A stretch of 64,000 bases of DNA, from NCBI RefSeq assembly GCF_031583145.1, contig NZ_CP134050.1, positions 4,107,001 to 4,171,000 on the forward strand, written 5' to 3'. The notes beneath the pieces are model-generated. The model was not told the DNA's origin and did not search any database. It worked only from the letters and a program-made list of their open reading frames with translations. Shown here in pieces: positions 1 through 7,055 of the stretch. Made by a program: the position numbers and the translations under genes. The stretch comes from Brevibacillus brevis (GTDB lineage Bacteria; Bacillota; Bacilli; Brevibacillales; Brevibacillaceae). Every line of letters begins with the position of its first letter. The first letter of the stretch is position 1.

Positions 1-243
1 CCCTTTGAAAATGTGGGTCTGCAACAGTCGATACGCCTTTATCGCCAACTCCTGCACGTCTTTCGGAATTCCCGTCGGCGGAGGCTGCCGTAAAACAGAA
101 GAAGCAATGACTTCGTGGAATTGCTTCCCGATCGCCATTGCTTCCGTTTCCTTCTCCGGCATCCCCAACACGTACCGGAAATAGTACGCGTGGGGGCAGG
201 AGTCATATTTGAAGAGTCGGCTATAACTCCATTTCCAGGTCAC
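1..243 (-). CDS. RecB/Cas4-like PD-(D/E)XK nuclease, N-terminal part (runs off the window)
   Basis: An open frame of 81 codons reaches the left edge of the window. It starts at GTG (243), which overlaps the TGA stop of the zinc-finger gene as GTGA. AAGGAG lies about eight bases upstream, so it should be translationally coupled. The protein begins MTWKWSYSRLFKYD and continues SCPHAYYFRY, then GKQFHEVIASSV. The S-x-L-x-x-Y-x-x-CP-x-x-Y pattern followed by G-x-x-x-HE is the usual N-terminal signature of RecB/Cas4/AddB-type PD-(D/E)XK nucleases. The catalytic D/E-x-K motifs would lie beyond the edge. It fits the preceding ssDNA-metabolism genes as a recombination or end-processing nuclease. Family assignment rests on the N-terminal pattern only. 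Confidence 0.7.
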   Translation of the reverse strand, partial: MTWKWSYSRLFKYDSCPHAYYFRYVLGMPEKETEAMAIGKQFHEVIASSVLRQPPPTGIPKDVQELAIKAYRLLQTHIFKG

Positions 244-992
244 GCCGTTCTCTCCTTCATGTTTTGCAACTCTCGCTGAATGGTCCCTTCCAAATCCGCC
301 GCTTTCTCTTCGTTCCGAATTGCTTCTACAAGTTCGCGAACGATGACATCCGCTCGTTTGGCCCATTCCGCCCACAAATCCTTGGGGAGCTGATGCATCT
401 TCACGGCTCGCTCCCAAAGGCTTTCAATGCCGGTATCTCTCTCGGTTTTCCTGACGAAATCCTCCGCGGCTTTTTCATTCGCCAGGTATTTGCCAAGCAG
501 AAGGACATGGAACGCTTCCTTTGATTTCTCAGACGTGAATAGTTGCCACTCCCGCCATGCCCACTGAAGAACAGCACGTGCATAATTCGGGCTGGTGTGA
601 AACATTTTCCCGTCGATCTTCCCGAGAAAGCCCATCAATTTCCATTGGTGTGCGGAAAGCTTCATTGCAGGATGATCTTCCCATGTCTTTTTCTTCCGCT
701 TTTTCCTTCGGGCGGCTTCATGTTTGGCCTTGTATTCATCGATCACTTCTTGTTCGCCTTTTCCCTCCAGAAGACCGATGAATTTGGCTACACCCCCTTT
801 TTCCTGGCAGCGAAAGCAGTGATACGTATTCTTGACCGGATTCAGGTAAAGATGGAACCCGCGATCTGCTGTACCGACAATCTCTGCGCAAAACGGGCAA
901 TGGATGCGAATCTCACCTCTCGGCGCAGCCTTTTGCTGTGCCAAGAGATTAAAACGATCTGCAACGTCAAGGATTTCAGGAAAAATGCTCAT
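240..992 (-). CDS. CHC2/primase-type zinc-finger protein
   Basis: A 250-residue protein with a zinc ribbon near its start: CPFC at residues 32-35 and HCFRC at 58-62, followed by GG, the arrangement of the DnaG-primase CHC2 domain. No toprim or polymerase motif follows; the rest is a charged stretch (ARRKKRKKK near 95) and helical sequence. It could be a primase-derived nucleic-acid-binding protein acting with the neighbouring annealing protein and SSB. Its start overlaps the stop of the upstream gene by four bases (ATGA) and its stop overlaps the next start (GTGA), so it sits inside a tight minus-strand operon. The zinc domain is secure; the function is inferred. Confidence 0.7.
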   Translation of the reverse strand: MSIFPEILDVADRFNLLAQQKAAPRGEIRIHCPFCAEIVGTADRGFHLYLNPVKNTYHCFRCQEKGGVAKFIGLLEGKGEQEVIDEYKAKHEAARRKKRKKKTWEDHPAMKLSAHQWKLMGFLGKIDGKMFHTSPNYARAVLQWAWREWQLFTSEKSKEAFHVLLLGKYLANEKAAEDFVRKTERDTGIESLWERAVKMHQLPKDLWAEWAKRADVIVRELVEAIRNEEKAADLEGTIQRELQNMKERTA

Positions 993-2038
993 GCACTGCG
1001 CACCTCCTGAATCTCTTGTCCGCTGCGGCCAGCAATTGCCTCAAAATCTCCCATCGTGCGAGTAAGGAACTTTAACAATTGTCCCCCCATCAAGTTGTTT
1101 AAGTCTTGTTGGGCCACCGGATGATCTTCCGGAATCAGGACTTTGCTGCCGTTATGCAGGAACAAAATAAAGCAAGGTGTGTCGTTGATGGCTGTTCCTT
1201 GCACATCCGTTACGGTGCCCGTAATCCAACGGGGCGTATCGGACGGAGTGATGGCAGCGTGTTCCTTGTGAGCACCAGATTGATGTTGTGGCGAATGCTT
1301 CCCTTCTTGTCCTTGCAGCCGGTTTGACGTCCTTCTGCTTTCGTTCCTGTTGTGACCGGGCGTTCCATTCTCACGTCGTTGGTTGGGTTCATCCGATGGA
1401 GCCGCTTCCGCCCAATCTTTCAAGTCCTCAACATCCTGGGTAAAGATACCTGAAGAACGGGTTGCAGAAAGCACAGCGTCAATTAGACCGCGCTTCTTGG
1501 CCATCTTCAAAACGGTGTTCCATAATGAGTGGAGATCCTCATTTTCGATCCGGTATTTGATATAGGTTCCGTTTCCGTTCTTTTTCGGAAAACTCTTCTG
1601 TACCAAGGAGTTTTTATCAATCCCCCTCGGCAACTCGTTTTCGAAGACCCAACGCCAGCGATATTGACTTTCCATGGTATTGGCTTCCCCAACACCATCA
1701 GCAATGGTTACCCCACTGCGACGATGGATCAGGCTAATCGTTACCCGAGCCCGATAGTAGCCGGTATCTCTTTCCGCCGTTTCTTCGATCATTTTTACGA
1801 TCGGTGAGAACCCATACAGTTCGCATAGTTTTTCGGCACCCGCTTTCAATAGCGTTGGTTTCGCAGTACCTTCCAGAACGCCGTAATCTTGCCCCTCAAT
1901 CATGACTTCCTTGAAGAATTGCTGCGTCAGATTGAGTTTTTGTTTCATCTCCTGCAAGACAGCGTGCATCTCTTGGTAACTGTAGCCCTCCATCAAGCGA
2001 GTTTCCTGTCCATCGATGACCGTCAGTTGGTTATTCAT
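989..2038 (-). CDS. Putative phage/plasmid ssDNA-annealing (recombinase-type) protein
   Basis: A 349-residue soluble protein. The N-terminal 190 residues resemble a family common in phages and plasmids, with DYGVLEGTAKPTLLKAGAEK near residue 50, a beta-rich middle (YRARVTISL) and the helical WNTVLKMAKKRGLIDAVLSA near 180. This layout recalls Rad52/Erf-type annealing proteins, but I cannot confirm the fold. The C-terminal part has a Gln/Asn/His-rich linker (about 215-265) and a small beta domain. The context supports DNA recombination or repair: ssb upstream, CHC2 protein and RecB-like nuclease downstream. The start has AAGGAG about six bases upstream. It is preceded by the same hairpin leader that precedes ssb, implying shared post-transcriptional control. 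Confidence 0.55.
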   Translation of the reverse strand: MNNQLTVIDGQETRLMEGYSYQEMHAVLQEMKQKLNLTQQFFKEVMIEGQDYGVLEGTAKPTLLKAGAEKLCELYGFSPIVKMIEETAERDTGYYRARVTISLIHRRSGVTIADGVGEANTMESQYRWRWVFENELPRGIDKNSLVQKSFPKKNGNGTYIKYRIENEDLHSLWNTVLKMAKKRGLIDAVLSATRSSGIFTQDVEDLKDWAEAAPSDEPNQRRENGTPGHNRNESRRTSNRLQGQEGKHSPQHQSGAHKEHAAITPSDTPRWITGTVTDVQGTAINDTPCFILFLHNGSKVLIPEDHPVAQQDLNNLMGGQLLKFLTRTMGDFEAIAGRSGQEIQEVRSA

Positions 2039-2041
2039 GGA

Positions 2042-2104
2042 ATCTCCTTTCTTCGCCTCTCGGCCAACGTGCTATTGTTTTCTCCCGCACGAGGGATTTT
2101 GTGT
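2042..2104 (-). promoter_or_regulatory. 5' leader hairpin, shared with ssb
   Basis: On the minus strand the leader contains CCCTCGTGCGGG, a 14-base loop, GCACG, then GGCCGAGAGGCG and AAGGAG before the start. CGTGC (2087-2091) pairs with GCACG (2068-2072). Nearly the same leader occurs at 5202-5256 upstream of ssb, and in both cases an intrinsic terminator sits directly upstream. A TGTATACA sequence (about 2097-2104) could be an extended -10. Function unknown. Confidence 0.55.
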
Positions 2105-2108
2105 ATAC

Positions 2109-2147
2109 AAAAAGACTTCTCCCGAACCATCAGAGAGAAGTCTTTTT
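2109..2147 (-). terminator. Intrinsic terminator after ssb
   Basis: A 13-bp stem pairs 2109-2121 with 2135-2147 (AAAAGACTTCTC against GAGAAGTCTTTT), with a U-run on the minus strand. It lies 22 bases after the ssb stop and leaves almost no room for a promoter before the next gene. The next gene therefore depends on read-through or on a promoter overlapping the hairpin. Confidence 0.8.
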
Positions 2148-2168
2148 TGTCCTGCGATGACCCATTCC

Positions 2169-2569
2169 CTAGAACGGCAAATCGTCATCCGTAATATTGA
2201 TTGGTTTTCCTGAGCCACCGAACGGATCGGCAAATGGATCTCCAGGGGCAAAGGGATCATGGCTTGGTTGCTGATTGCCCGTACGAGTCTCCTCTGCTTT
2301 CTCAAGGAAATAAGCACGGTCCGCCACAACCTCCGTCACGTATACCTTTCGTCCTTCCTGGTTTTCGTATGACCGAGTTTGCAGCCTTCCTTCCACCCCA
2401 ACTTGTCGGCCCTTGCGTAAGTAGGTTGCGCACAGATCGGCAAGTTTCTGCCAGGTTACGATGTTGATAAAATCCGCTTGCCTTTCTCCTTCTTGATTGG
2501 CAAACGGGCGATTCACAGCCAACGTAAACGTCGTAACAGCGATCCCGTTTGTCGTGTAGCGCATCTCTG
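2169..2569 (-). CDS. ssb: Single-stranded DNA-binding protein, exon 2
   Basis: The 3' exon of ssb. After intron removal the frame reads MNRVVLIGRLTKD then PEMRYTTNGIAVTTFTLAVN, a canonical bacterial SSB OB-fold start. It continues through NIVTWQKLADLCATYLRKG and GRLQTRSYENQEGRK to the acidic tail DDDLPF, the tip that recruits repair proteins. The joined gene is 441 bases (146 residues), normal for the family. It binds ssDNA during plasmid replication, repair and entry as a transferred strand. Alone this exon has no proper start: the frame extends 5' only into intron sequence, including domain V. Followed by a strong terminator. Confidence 0.93.
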
Positions 2570-2615
2570 ATAGGAATAGGTAAGACTTTGATGTTATCGC
2601 CGCCTTTTCCCCTCC

Positions 2616-2653
2616 TTCACACCGTACGTGAGAGTTTCCCCTCATACGGCGTT
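2616..2653 (-). other. Group II intron domain V
   Basis: On the minus strand the sequence CGCCGTATGAG, GGGAAACT, CTCACGTACGG forms the short two-helix hairpin with a GAAA tetraloop typical of the catalytic domain V. The catalytic triad reads CGC rather than AGC. It lies 46 bases from the intron 3' end, leaving room for domain VI with its branch-point A. Confidence 0.85.
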
Positions 2654-2670
2654 CCATCTTGGGTGCTTAC

Positions 2671-4473
2671 TTAACCGATAAGTTCCAGCCCAGCTTTCTT
2701 CCGATACTGGTTGATGCGCTTCAGTACCGTCTTTGATGGCATGATTCGTATCAGCAGGTTCCGGATCGTCTCAGGGTCTGTGGCATGTATCAGTCTATGG
2801 ACAACCTTGTGGATGATTCTGAGGTTGTCGAAATCATCCGTGCCACCAAGATGCTTGGGCAGATAGTGATGGCAGTGTACATCTTCGGCGAAGAGGAACA
2901 TGCCCGTTATTTCACACTTGCCCATCTTCATGCTGTAGTGGCTTAGGCGGTTGTCCATATACTGTACCGTTGCGTTTGGAATGTGGGACTTCATCAATTT
3001 GAGAAGTTCCCATTCCACGTCACCCTGTAGTCGTTTGTGGATGAGTTCTCTACCCTGCATAGTGAATGGGGTTAGTTCTTGTTTGAATTGATAACTGTTC
3101 CATTCATGCTGTACGTCTGCCAGCGGGTAGAGATAAACCCCTGCCACCTTGTACGTTCTATAGGCATTCCTATAGAATTTGGTGTACGTCGGTGGCGGGT
3201 CTTCGGGATGCTCGTATCTGGAGAGACCCTTGAGCCTGTTATACAGGAACCTGCCTAGGTCGTAGGCAATGCGTGAGAATTCAATGTTTACGTGTGTTGC
3301 CTTCTTGAAGTAGTTATGGATTCCTAGGACGAAGCTGTTGTATCGTAGCACATTTTGGGCTGTCGGGGATTTCTGGATGTTTTTGATGAGTTCCTTGGCT
3401 TGTTTCTTGATTTGCTGTTTCTTCTTGTCCCGGATGCCCGTGTGCGCCACGTATTTCTTACCCTTTTTGATCGCCCATATCGTGAAACCCAGGAATTCGG
3501 ATTTTCGTTTCCGAAGGTTCACGATTTGGGACTTTTCGGGGGAGATGTCGAGTTTCAGGCGGTCTTTCAGGTACAGGCGGACGGCGTGGTACCACTTTTG
3601 GGCGGTTTTCCAGTCCCGGCAAAGGATTTTGAAATCATCCGCGTAGCGGACGATGTATCCTTCTTTGAGATTGGTTTCCTTGAGGGCTCTGTTTTTCTTT
3701 TCGTTGCTGCTGTATTGGTGCCGTGTTCGGAATGTCTCCCATTGTCCTGCTACCCATTGGTCTAAGTCGTTGAGCACAATGTTGGATAGCAATGGGGAGA
3801 TGATTCCTCCCTGTGGCGTGCCCTTGGTCGGTACTCCCTCACCCTCAATGGGGGCTTTCAGTATTTTCATGATAATGCGGAGCACCTTTCTGTCCCGGAT
3901 TCCCATGTTCCACATCTGCTTCATCAGCAGGGAGTGGTTGACGTTATCAAAGAAACCTTTGATGTCGATGTCAACCACGTAATGAAGTCTTGCGTGGTTT
4001 ACGAGGTGTTGCACTCGTGCCAGCGCATGGTGTGCCGAGCGCAGCGGCCTGAAACCATAGCTGTGCTTGTAGAAGTGGGCTTCGGTTATCGGTTCCAGTA
4101 CCTGCTTAAACGCCTGCTGGATGATGCGGTCAATCATGCATGGGATTCCGAGTGGACGTTTGCCGTTTCTGCCTTCTTTAGGGATGTACACTCTCCTTAC
4201 CTTTTTGGGTTGGTAGTTGGAGAGTATCCGCCTGACTTTTTCAACCAGTTCGTCCTCTGGTATCCTCTTAATATCCTCGATGGTAACCCCATCTGTGCCG
4301 GGTGTGACCGATCCCTTGTTGCTTTTGATGGTGCGGAAGGCAAGGAGGATGTTCTCACGGCTGGTGATGATGTCATAGAGGCGGACGAACCCCTTCCCTT
4401 GCTTCGCCTCTTCATGTAGTCTGGTGAAGGTATCGGTCATCCCGTAGTACTCCCAGTATCTTAAAGCCTGCAC
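2671..4473 (-). CDS. ltrA: Group II intron reverse transcriptase/maturase with HNH endonuclease
   Basis: A 600-residue intron-encoded protein. The RT domain shows GIPCMIDRIIQQAFKQVLEP, SYGFRPLRSAHHA, the palm motif TPQGGIISPLLSNI and the catalytic YADD box (VRYADDFKILC). The maturase X domain follows (residues about 350-450). The C-terminus holds an HNH nuclease: CEITG, then HCHHYLPKHLGGTDDFDNL and HRLIH. It binds intron RNA to assist splicing and drives retrohoming by cutting the target strand. All catalytic residues are intact, so the intron is probably mobile. Two starts are possible, at 4473 or at the second Met (4440). Confidence 0.95.
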   Translation of the reverse strand: MQALRYWEYYGMTDTFTRLHEEAKQGKGFVRLYDIITSRENILLAFRTIKSNKGSVTPGTDGVTIEDIKRIPEDELVEKVRRILSNYQPKKVRRVYIPKEGRNGKRPLGIPCMIDRIIQQAFKQVLEPITEAHFYKHSYGFRPLRSAHHALARVQHLVNHARLHYVVDIDIKGFFDNVNHSLLMKQMWNMGIRDRKVLRIIMKILKAPIEGEGVPTKGTPQGGIISPLLSNIVLNDLDQWVAGQWETFRTRHQYSSNEKKNRALKETNLKEGYIVRYADDFKILCRDWKTAQKWYHAVRLYLKDRLKLDISPEKSQIVNLRKRKSEFLGFTIWAIKKGKKYVAHTGIRDKKKQQIKKQAKELIKNIQKSPTAQNVLRYNSFVLGIHNYFKKATHVNIEFSRIAYDLGRFLYNRLKGLSRYEHPEDPPPTYTKFYRNAYRTYKVAGVYLYPLADVQHEWNSYQFKQELTPFTMQGRELIHKRLQGDVEWELLKLMKSHIPNATVQYMDNRLSHYSMKMGKCEITGMFLFAEDVHCHHYLPKHLGGTDDFDNLRIIHKVVHRLIHATDPETIRNLLIRIMPSKTVLKRINQYRKKAGLELIG

Positions 4474-5159
4474 CGTGGCATTCCTCCTTTCGGAATGTCC
4501 CCACGTTCCTACCCGACCTTTGCAGTTCGCTGGAAAATCGGTTCTTGGCGCCCAAGACTGGGGGCTGTTCCTCCGCTCCCATTACAGGAGCTTCATCAGT
4601 CGCGCCCCCGCTCTCACGGCAGCAAACGCATTTCGGCTTCCGCCTTATAGCGACCACCCCGGATGGCAGTCCGTTTGGTGTGGGTGTCTGCCGCTTTCCC
4701 TGTTCCCTGTCCCCTAGCTATCCATGCCGGTTTTAGGTGACCCCTCTGGGCCTGTGGGCTGGATACCGCCATTGTCCGGTATAGCGTGTTTCCTAAAGAC
4801 CATTCGTACTCCACGCCACCCACCCAGCTCCCGCTGGCAGTGCCTTTCGGTCATCGTGACGATTTAGACCCGTACATTCGGGGATTCGTCAGTCCGCTTT
4901 GGACGTTCTCACCATGACCGGCTTTTCAGCCGCCCGGCCTATCCCGCGCCATACCTTCCCTCTCGGGTGGCTCCAGGCGCGGTTCAGCCGCCTTTACCTG
5001 GCTTCACACCCCGTGCCCTGCCAGACCCGGCGCGTGCAGGAGTCTTAGCGGTGCAGTTTCAGGCAGACATGGTGCCGTCATTCCTGCACTCAGGGACAGA
5101 GTTGGGCGATTGCCCTCCCATTTCCCGCGTTTAGGCGGTTATAGGGAAACAGGTCGCAC

Positions 5160-5199
5160 GATCTTTCGTCAGCCGACCAATCAAGACGACTCGATTCAT
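5160..5199 (-). CDS. ssb: Single-stranded DNA-binding protein, exon 1 (13 codons)
   Basis: Forty bases encode MNRVVLIGRLTKD plus the first base of the next codon. AAAGGAG stands eight to twelve bases upstream of the ATG at 5199. The exon ends at GATC (5160), directly before the intron GTGCG. It is too short to appear as an ORF; it was found by looking for the missing N-terminus of the downstream SSB. The intron sits inside the conserved LTKDPE motif, so unspliced mRNA cannot make functional SSB. Confidence 0.93.
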
Positions 5200-5201
5200 T
5201 T

Positions 5202-5256
5202 CTTCTCCTTTCCGCCGATTTCTCGGCCCGTGCTTTTGGTACGCCCGCACGAGGGA
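5202..5256 (-). promoter_or_regulatory. 5' leader hairpin of ssb
   Basis: The minus strand reads TCCCTCGTGCGGG, a 13-base loop, GCACG, then GCCGAGAAATCGGC and AAAGGAG. CGTGC (5247-5251) pairs with GCACG (5229-5233), followed by a second stem GCCGA/TCGGC. It is the sister copy of the leader at 2042-2104; the first twelve bases and the GCACG/GGCCGAGA block are identical in both. Confidence 0.6.
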
Positions 5257-5257
5257 C

Positions 5258-5300
5258 AAAATAAAAAAAGACTTCCTAACCTTAGCGGTTGAAAAGTCTT
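5258..5300 (-). terminator. Intrinsic terminator after the PIN toxin gene
   Basis: AAGACTT (5268-5274) pairs with AAGTCTT (5294-5300), with an inner AACC/GGTT stem and a minus-strand run of seven T residues followed by ATTTT. It closes the antitoxin-toxin operon and directly precedes the ssb leader. Confidence 0.75.
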
Positions 5301-5325
5301 GGTTTCCTGTGCCTGATGAAAAAAC

Positions 5326-5766
5326 TCATGACAGGCTGTATTTACTTACAAACTCCTCCGGGGTCAAAAACTCAATCTCTTGGATGAGTCTTTTCCCCTC
5401 TTCATCGGTGACGTACTCATGGAGTGTCGTTAAACTCCGGTCATTGGAGACGACCGCTTGTGCACCACCATCAATTGCGCACTCAATAAACATGGAGTCA
5501 TCCGGATCGTAGCACCAGGAATACACGGTTGTTGAGCGTACCCTATTGGCCCGAAGCAAATAAGTCGCCGCTACTCTCAATGGTGGTTTCGGGTTTTGCC
5601 CTTTCTTTTCTGCGACGATGACAATCGTGGCAGCAAGCTCTTTCGCCATCTCATCCGTCAGTAGTACCTGATGTTCCCGAATGGACAACGAAAGAGCCCT
5701 TTGAGCCATCCTATTTTGTTCCAACGTCGCGCGAATGATTGTGCTGGTGTCGATTACCACGTTCAT
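5326..5766 (-). CDS. PIN-domain ribonuclease toxin
   Basis: A 146-residue PIN-domain protein of the size of type II toxins. The four acidic positions are visible: D6 in VIDTS, E43 in AKELA, the DPDD cluster at 87-90 and SNDRSL at about 107-112. Such proteins cut RNA (tRNA, rRNA or mRNA) when the labile antitoxin is lost, which stabilises plasmids. Its ATG overlaps the stop of the antitoxin gene (ATGA), the usual translational coupling. The target RNA cannot be predicted. Confidence 0.85.
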   Translation of the reverse strand: MNVVIDTSTIIRATLEQNRMAQRALSLSIREHQVLLTDEMAKELAATIVIVAEKKGQNPKPPLRVAATYLLRANRVRSTTVYSWCYDPDDSMFIECAIDGGAQAVVSNDRSLTTLHEYVTDEEGKRLIQEIEFLTPEEFVSKYSLS

Positions 5767-5915
5767 TGTTCCACCACCTTACGGATGGATCTGCGAACGT
5801 CTTTAATGATCGCATCCAGTTCCTCATCGCTTAATGGCTTCGTGTTTGCAGCCTCTTTCCAGCACTCTTCCAGTTCTTTTTCAAGAGTGTCCATGTCATC
5901 CCTCTCCTTTTGCAT
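5763..5915 (-). CDS. Antitoxin partner of the PIN toxin
   Basis: A small acidic helical protein of about 50 residues (MQKERDDMDTLEKELEECW, then LSDEELDAIIKDVRRSIR) that ends by overlapping the toxin start. The ATG at 5915 is chosen because GGAGGT lies nine bases upstream; a longer frame to 5987 lacks a site, and a second Met at 5894 is also possible. No DNA-binding domain is obvious, so autoregulation is uncertain. The role is inferred from size, charge and position. Confidence 0.75.
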   Translation of the reverse strand: MQKERDDMDTLEKELEECWKEAANTKPLSDEELDAIIKDVRRSIRKVVEQ

Positions 5916-5985
5916 GTGTATTCCACCTCCTTCGATACAACGTCTTTCTACCCATTGTATCTCAGAGGAGATGTCCTGAAAACGC

Positions 5986-6042
5986 AAAAAGGCGTAGTAC
6001 CTCTTTTTGCACGAAACAATCCTGCAAAAAGCGTACTACGCC
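5986..6042 (-). terminator. Terminator of the structured RNA
   Basis: GGCGTAGTAC (6042-6033) pairs perfectly with GTACTACGCC (6000-5991), with a further CTTTTTGCA/TGCAAAAAG stem inside, then TTTTT on the minus strand (5990-5986). It is unusually long and stable for an intrinsic terminator. Confidence 0.85.
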
Positions 6043-6450
6043 TATGCTTCCATCGAGAACATTCTTGTGGCAAGTTCTACAGTCATGCACAACACGTCTG
6101 CAGCTTGCGACCGTTACGAGTCCGTGCCTAGCTCTCTCGTAACCACCATATCGCCTTGTCTCTGCCAGGTAACGACAAGCACGATATCTTTTCCGCCCAT
6201 GTTGTCCAATCTGCTTCCCTTCGCAGGATTGGAAGAGGCGCACCATGGGTCAAAGCCTCACACATTCCATCAAGTTCTGCGCTCAACGCAGATCATTAAC
6301 CTCATAGGGAACAGGTATTGCCAACTACCCAACGGTATGAGGTATCCCGTTTCTTCGCAATCTCCCATGCTCAACATGGTTGATTGTATACGAACCCCTA
6401 TCCGCTCCACGGAAAAAGCCTCTGATGATTCGTATATTGGACTTGATTTG
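5986..6450 (-). ncRNA. Candidate large structured non-coding RNA (~465 nt)
   Basis: No credible protein is encoded here, yet the minus strand folds into successive stems: 6436-6429 with 6394-6387 (8 bp, enclosing TCCG-TGGAG-CGGA); 6386-6382 with 6362-6358 (enclosing CCATG-TTGAG-CATGG); 6343-6336 with 6306-6299 (8 bp); 6292-6287 with 6281-6276 (TCTGCG-TTGAG-CGCAGA); 6249-6244 with 6201-6196, enclosing a 9-bp stem 6232-6223/6214-6206; 6187-6174 with 6160-6148 (12 bp); 6143-6136 with 6120-6113 (8 bp); 6108-6099 with 6082-6070 (11 bp). Two hairpins share the pentaloop TTGAG and a third has TGGAG. A sigma-A-like promoter and a strong terminator frame it. It does not match RNase P, tmRNA, SRP or 6S RNA motifs that I know. 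Confidence 0.6.
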
Positions 6451-6455
6451 CCCAT

Positions 6456-6485
6456 ATTTTACCTAAGATTTTATCCCTTCGTCAA
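6456..6485 (-). promoter_or_regulatory. Promoter of the structured RNA
   Basis: TTGACG (6485-6480), an 18-base spacer and TAAAAT (6461-6456) match the vegetative sigma consensus at 5/6 and 5/6. It overlaps the stop codon of the upstream gene and predicts a start near 6450, just before the first stem. Confidence 0.6.
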
Positions 6486-7049
6486 GAGGGAGAGAGGTAC
6501 GGGCGTCCAATTTTGTTCCCACTTCATCACCATTCCCTTTTCCCATACGTCCAGGGTTGCGGCAAAGTGTCCCGGCTGAACAACCGATCGAAACTCGTCC
6601 CAATTTCCTCCGAACCATAAGACCCGCTCCCGTTCGGGAGGGTGGACATCCCCATACAGAATCCGAATGTCCACCAGATCGTCTCCAATCCGGATCGTGC
6701 CCCCGCTTGGGTTTGTCTGAATGTCAATGGGCTCCACATAGTCCAGCCAGTGGTCCAAGACACGCTCCAGGATCAGTTTTTTTACGGCCTCTTCGCCGGC
6801 AACCGGTTCGATGGCGTAAACAGTCAGCTTTTGGTTGTCCTCGGATTGGGCTTGGCCCCGCATAATGATGCCAGCCGACAGAAGCTGCTTGATCGTTTCC
6901 CGCGTTTCCCTCTTGGTGGCATGAAACCAGTCTGCAGAAGTGGCCGTGATGATTCCGATGGTTTTCATCCATTCCAGAAGCGGTGAATGAACTTCAAGAG
7001 ATGAGGTTTGCGTAGGTTCCCAGTTGAATGTCCATGATTTCCCGAACAT
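6471..7049 (-). CDS. Hypothetical protein with N-terminal winged-helix-like region
   Basis: A 192-residue soluble protein. Residues about 20-65 (SPLLEWMKTIG, then HATKRETRETIKQLLSAGII) look like a winged helix; the remainder is mixed alpha/beta (VDIRILYGDVHPPERERVLW) without a motif I recognise. It starts seven bases after the S1-like gene stop, with GGTGAG upstream, so the two are co-transcribed. The pattern of an N-terminal wing plus a nuclease-like C-terminus is also seen at 11471-12205, but identity between them is not obvious. Function unknown. Confidence 0.6.
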   Translation of the reverse strand: MFGKSWTFNWEPTQTSSLEVHSPLLEWMKTIGIITATSADWFHATKRETRETIKQLLSAGIIMRGQAQSEDNQKLTVYAIEPVAGEEAVKKLILERVLDHWLDYVEPIDIQTNPSGGTIRIGDDLVDIRILYGDVHPPERERVLWFGGNWDEFRSVVQPGHFAATLDVWEKGMVMKWEQNWTPVPLSLLTKG

Positions 7050-7055
7050 GTTTTC

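Larger units (their letters stand above)
2570..5159 (-). mobile_element. Group II intron inserted in ssb
   Basis: A 2590-bp self-splicing retroelement. Its minus-strand 5' end is GTGCG (5159-5155), matching the GUGYG consensus, and its 3' end is CCTAT (2570), matching AY. Domain V is visible at about 2616-2653. The reverse transcriptase/maturase is carried at 2671-4473 and about 690 bases of structured domain I-III sequence lie upstream of it. Boundaries were fixed by requiring that the flanking exons rejoin as GAT-C|CA-GAG, giving Asp-Pro-Glu of the SSB motif; both intron-end consensus sequences coincide with that junction. Confidence 0.95.

Noticed and set aside
543..1010. Plus-strand 155-codon frame near the left edge
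   Set aside because: Antisense to the CHC2 gene with its conserved cysteines; no ribosome site.
3338..4419. Long plus-strand frames inside the intron
   Set aside because: They are antisense shadows of the reverse transcriptase, whose catalytic motifs are all on the minus strand.
6007..6579. A 190-codon plus-strand open frame across the structured RNA region
   Set aside because: No ribosome site, low-complexity Ser/Thr/Pro composition, and it runs into the 3' end of a well-supported gene on the other strand; the stems explain the region better.
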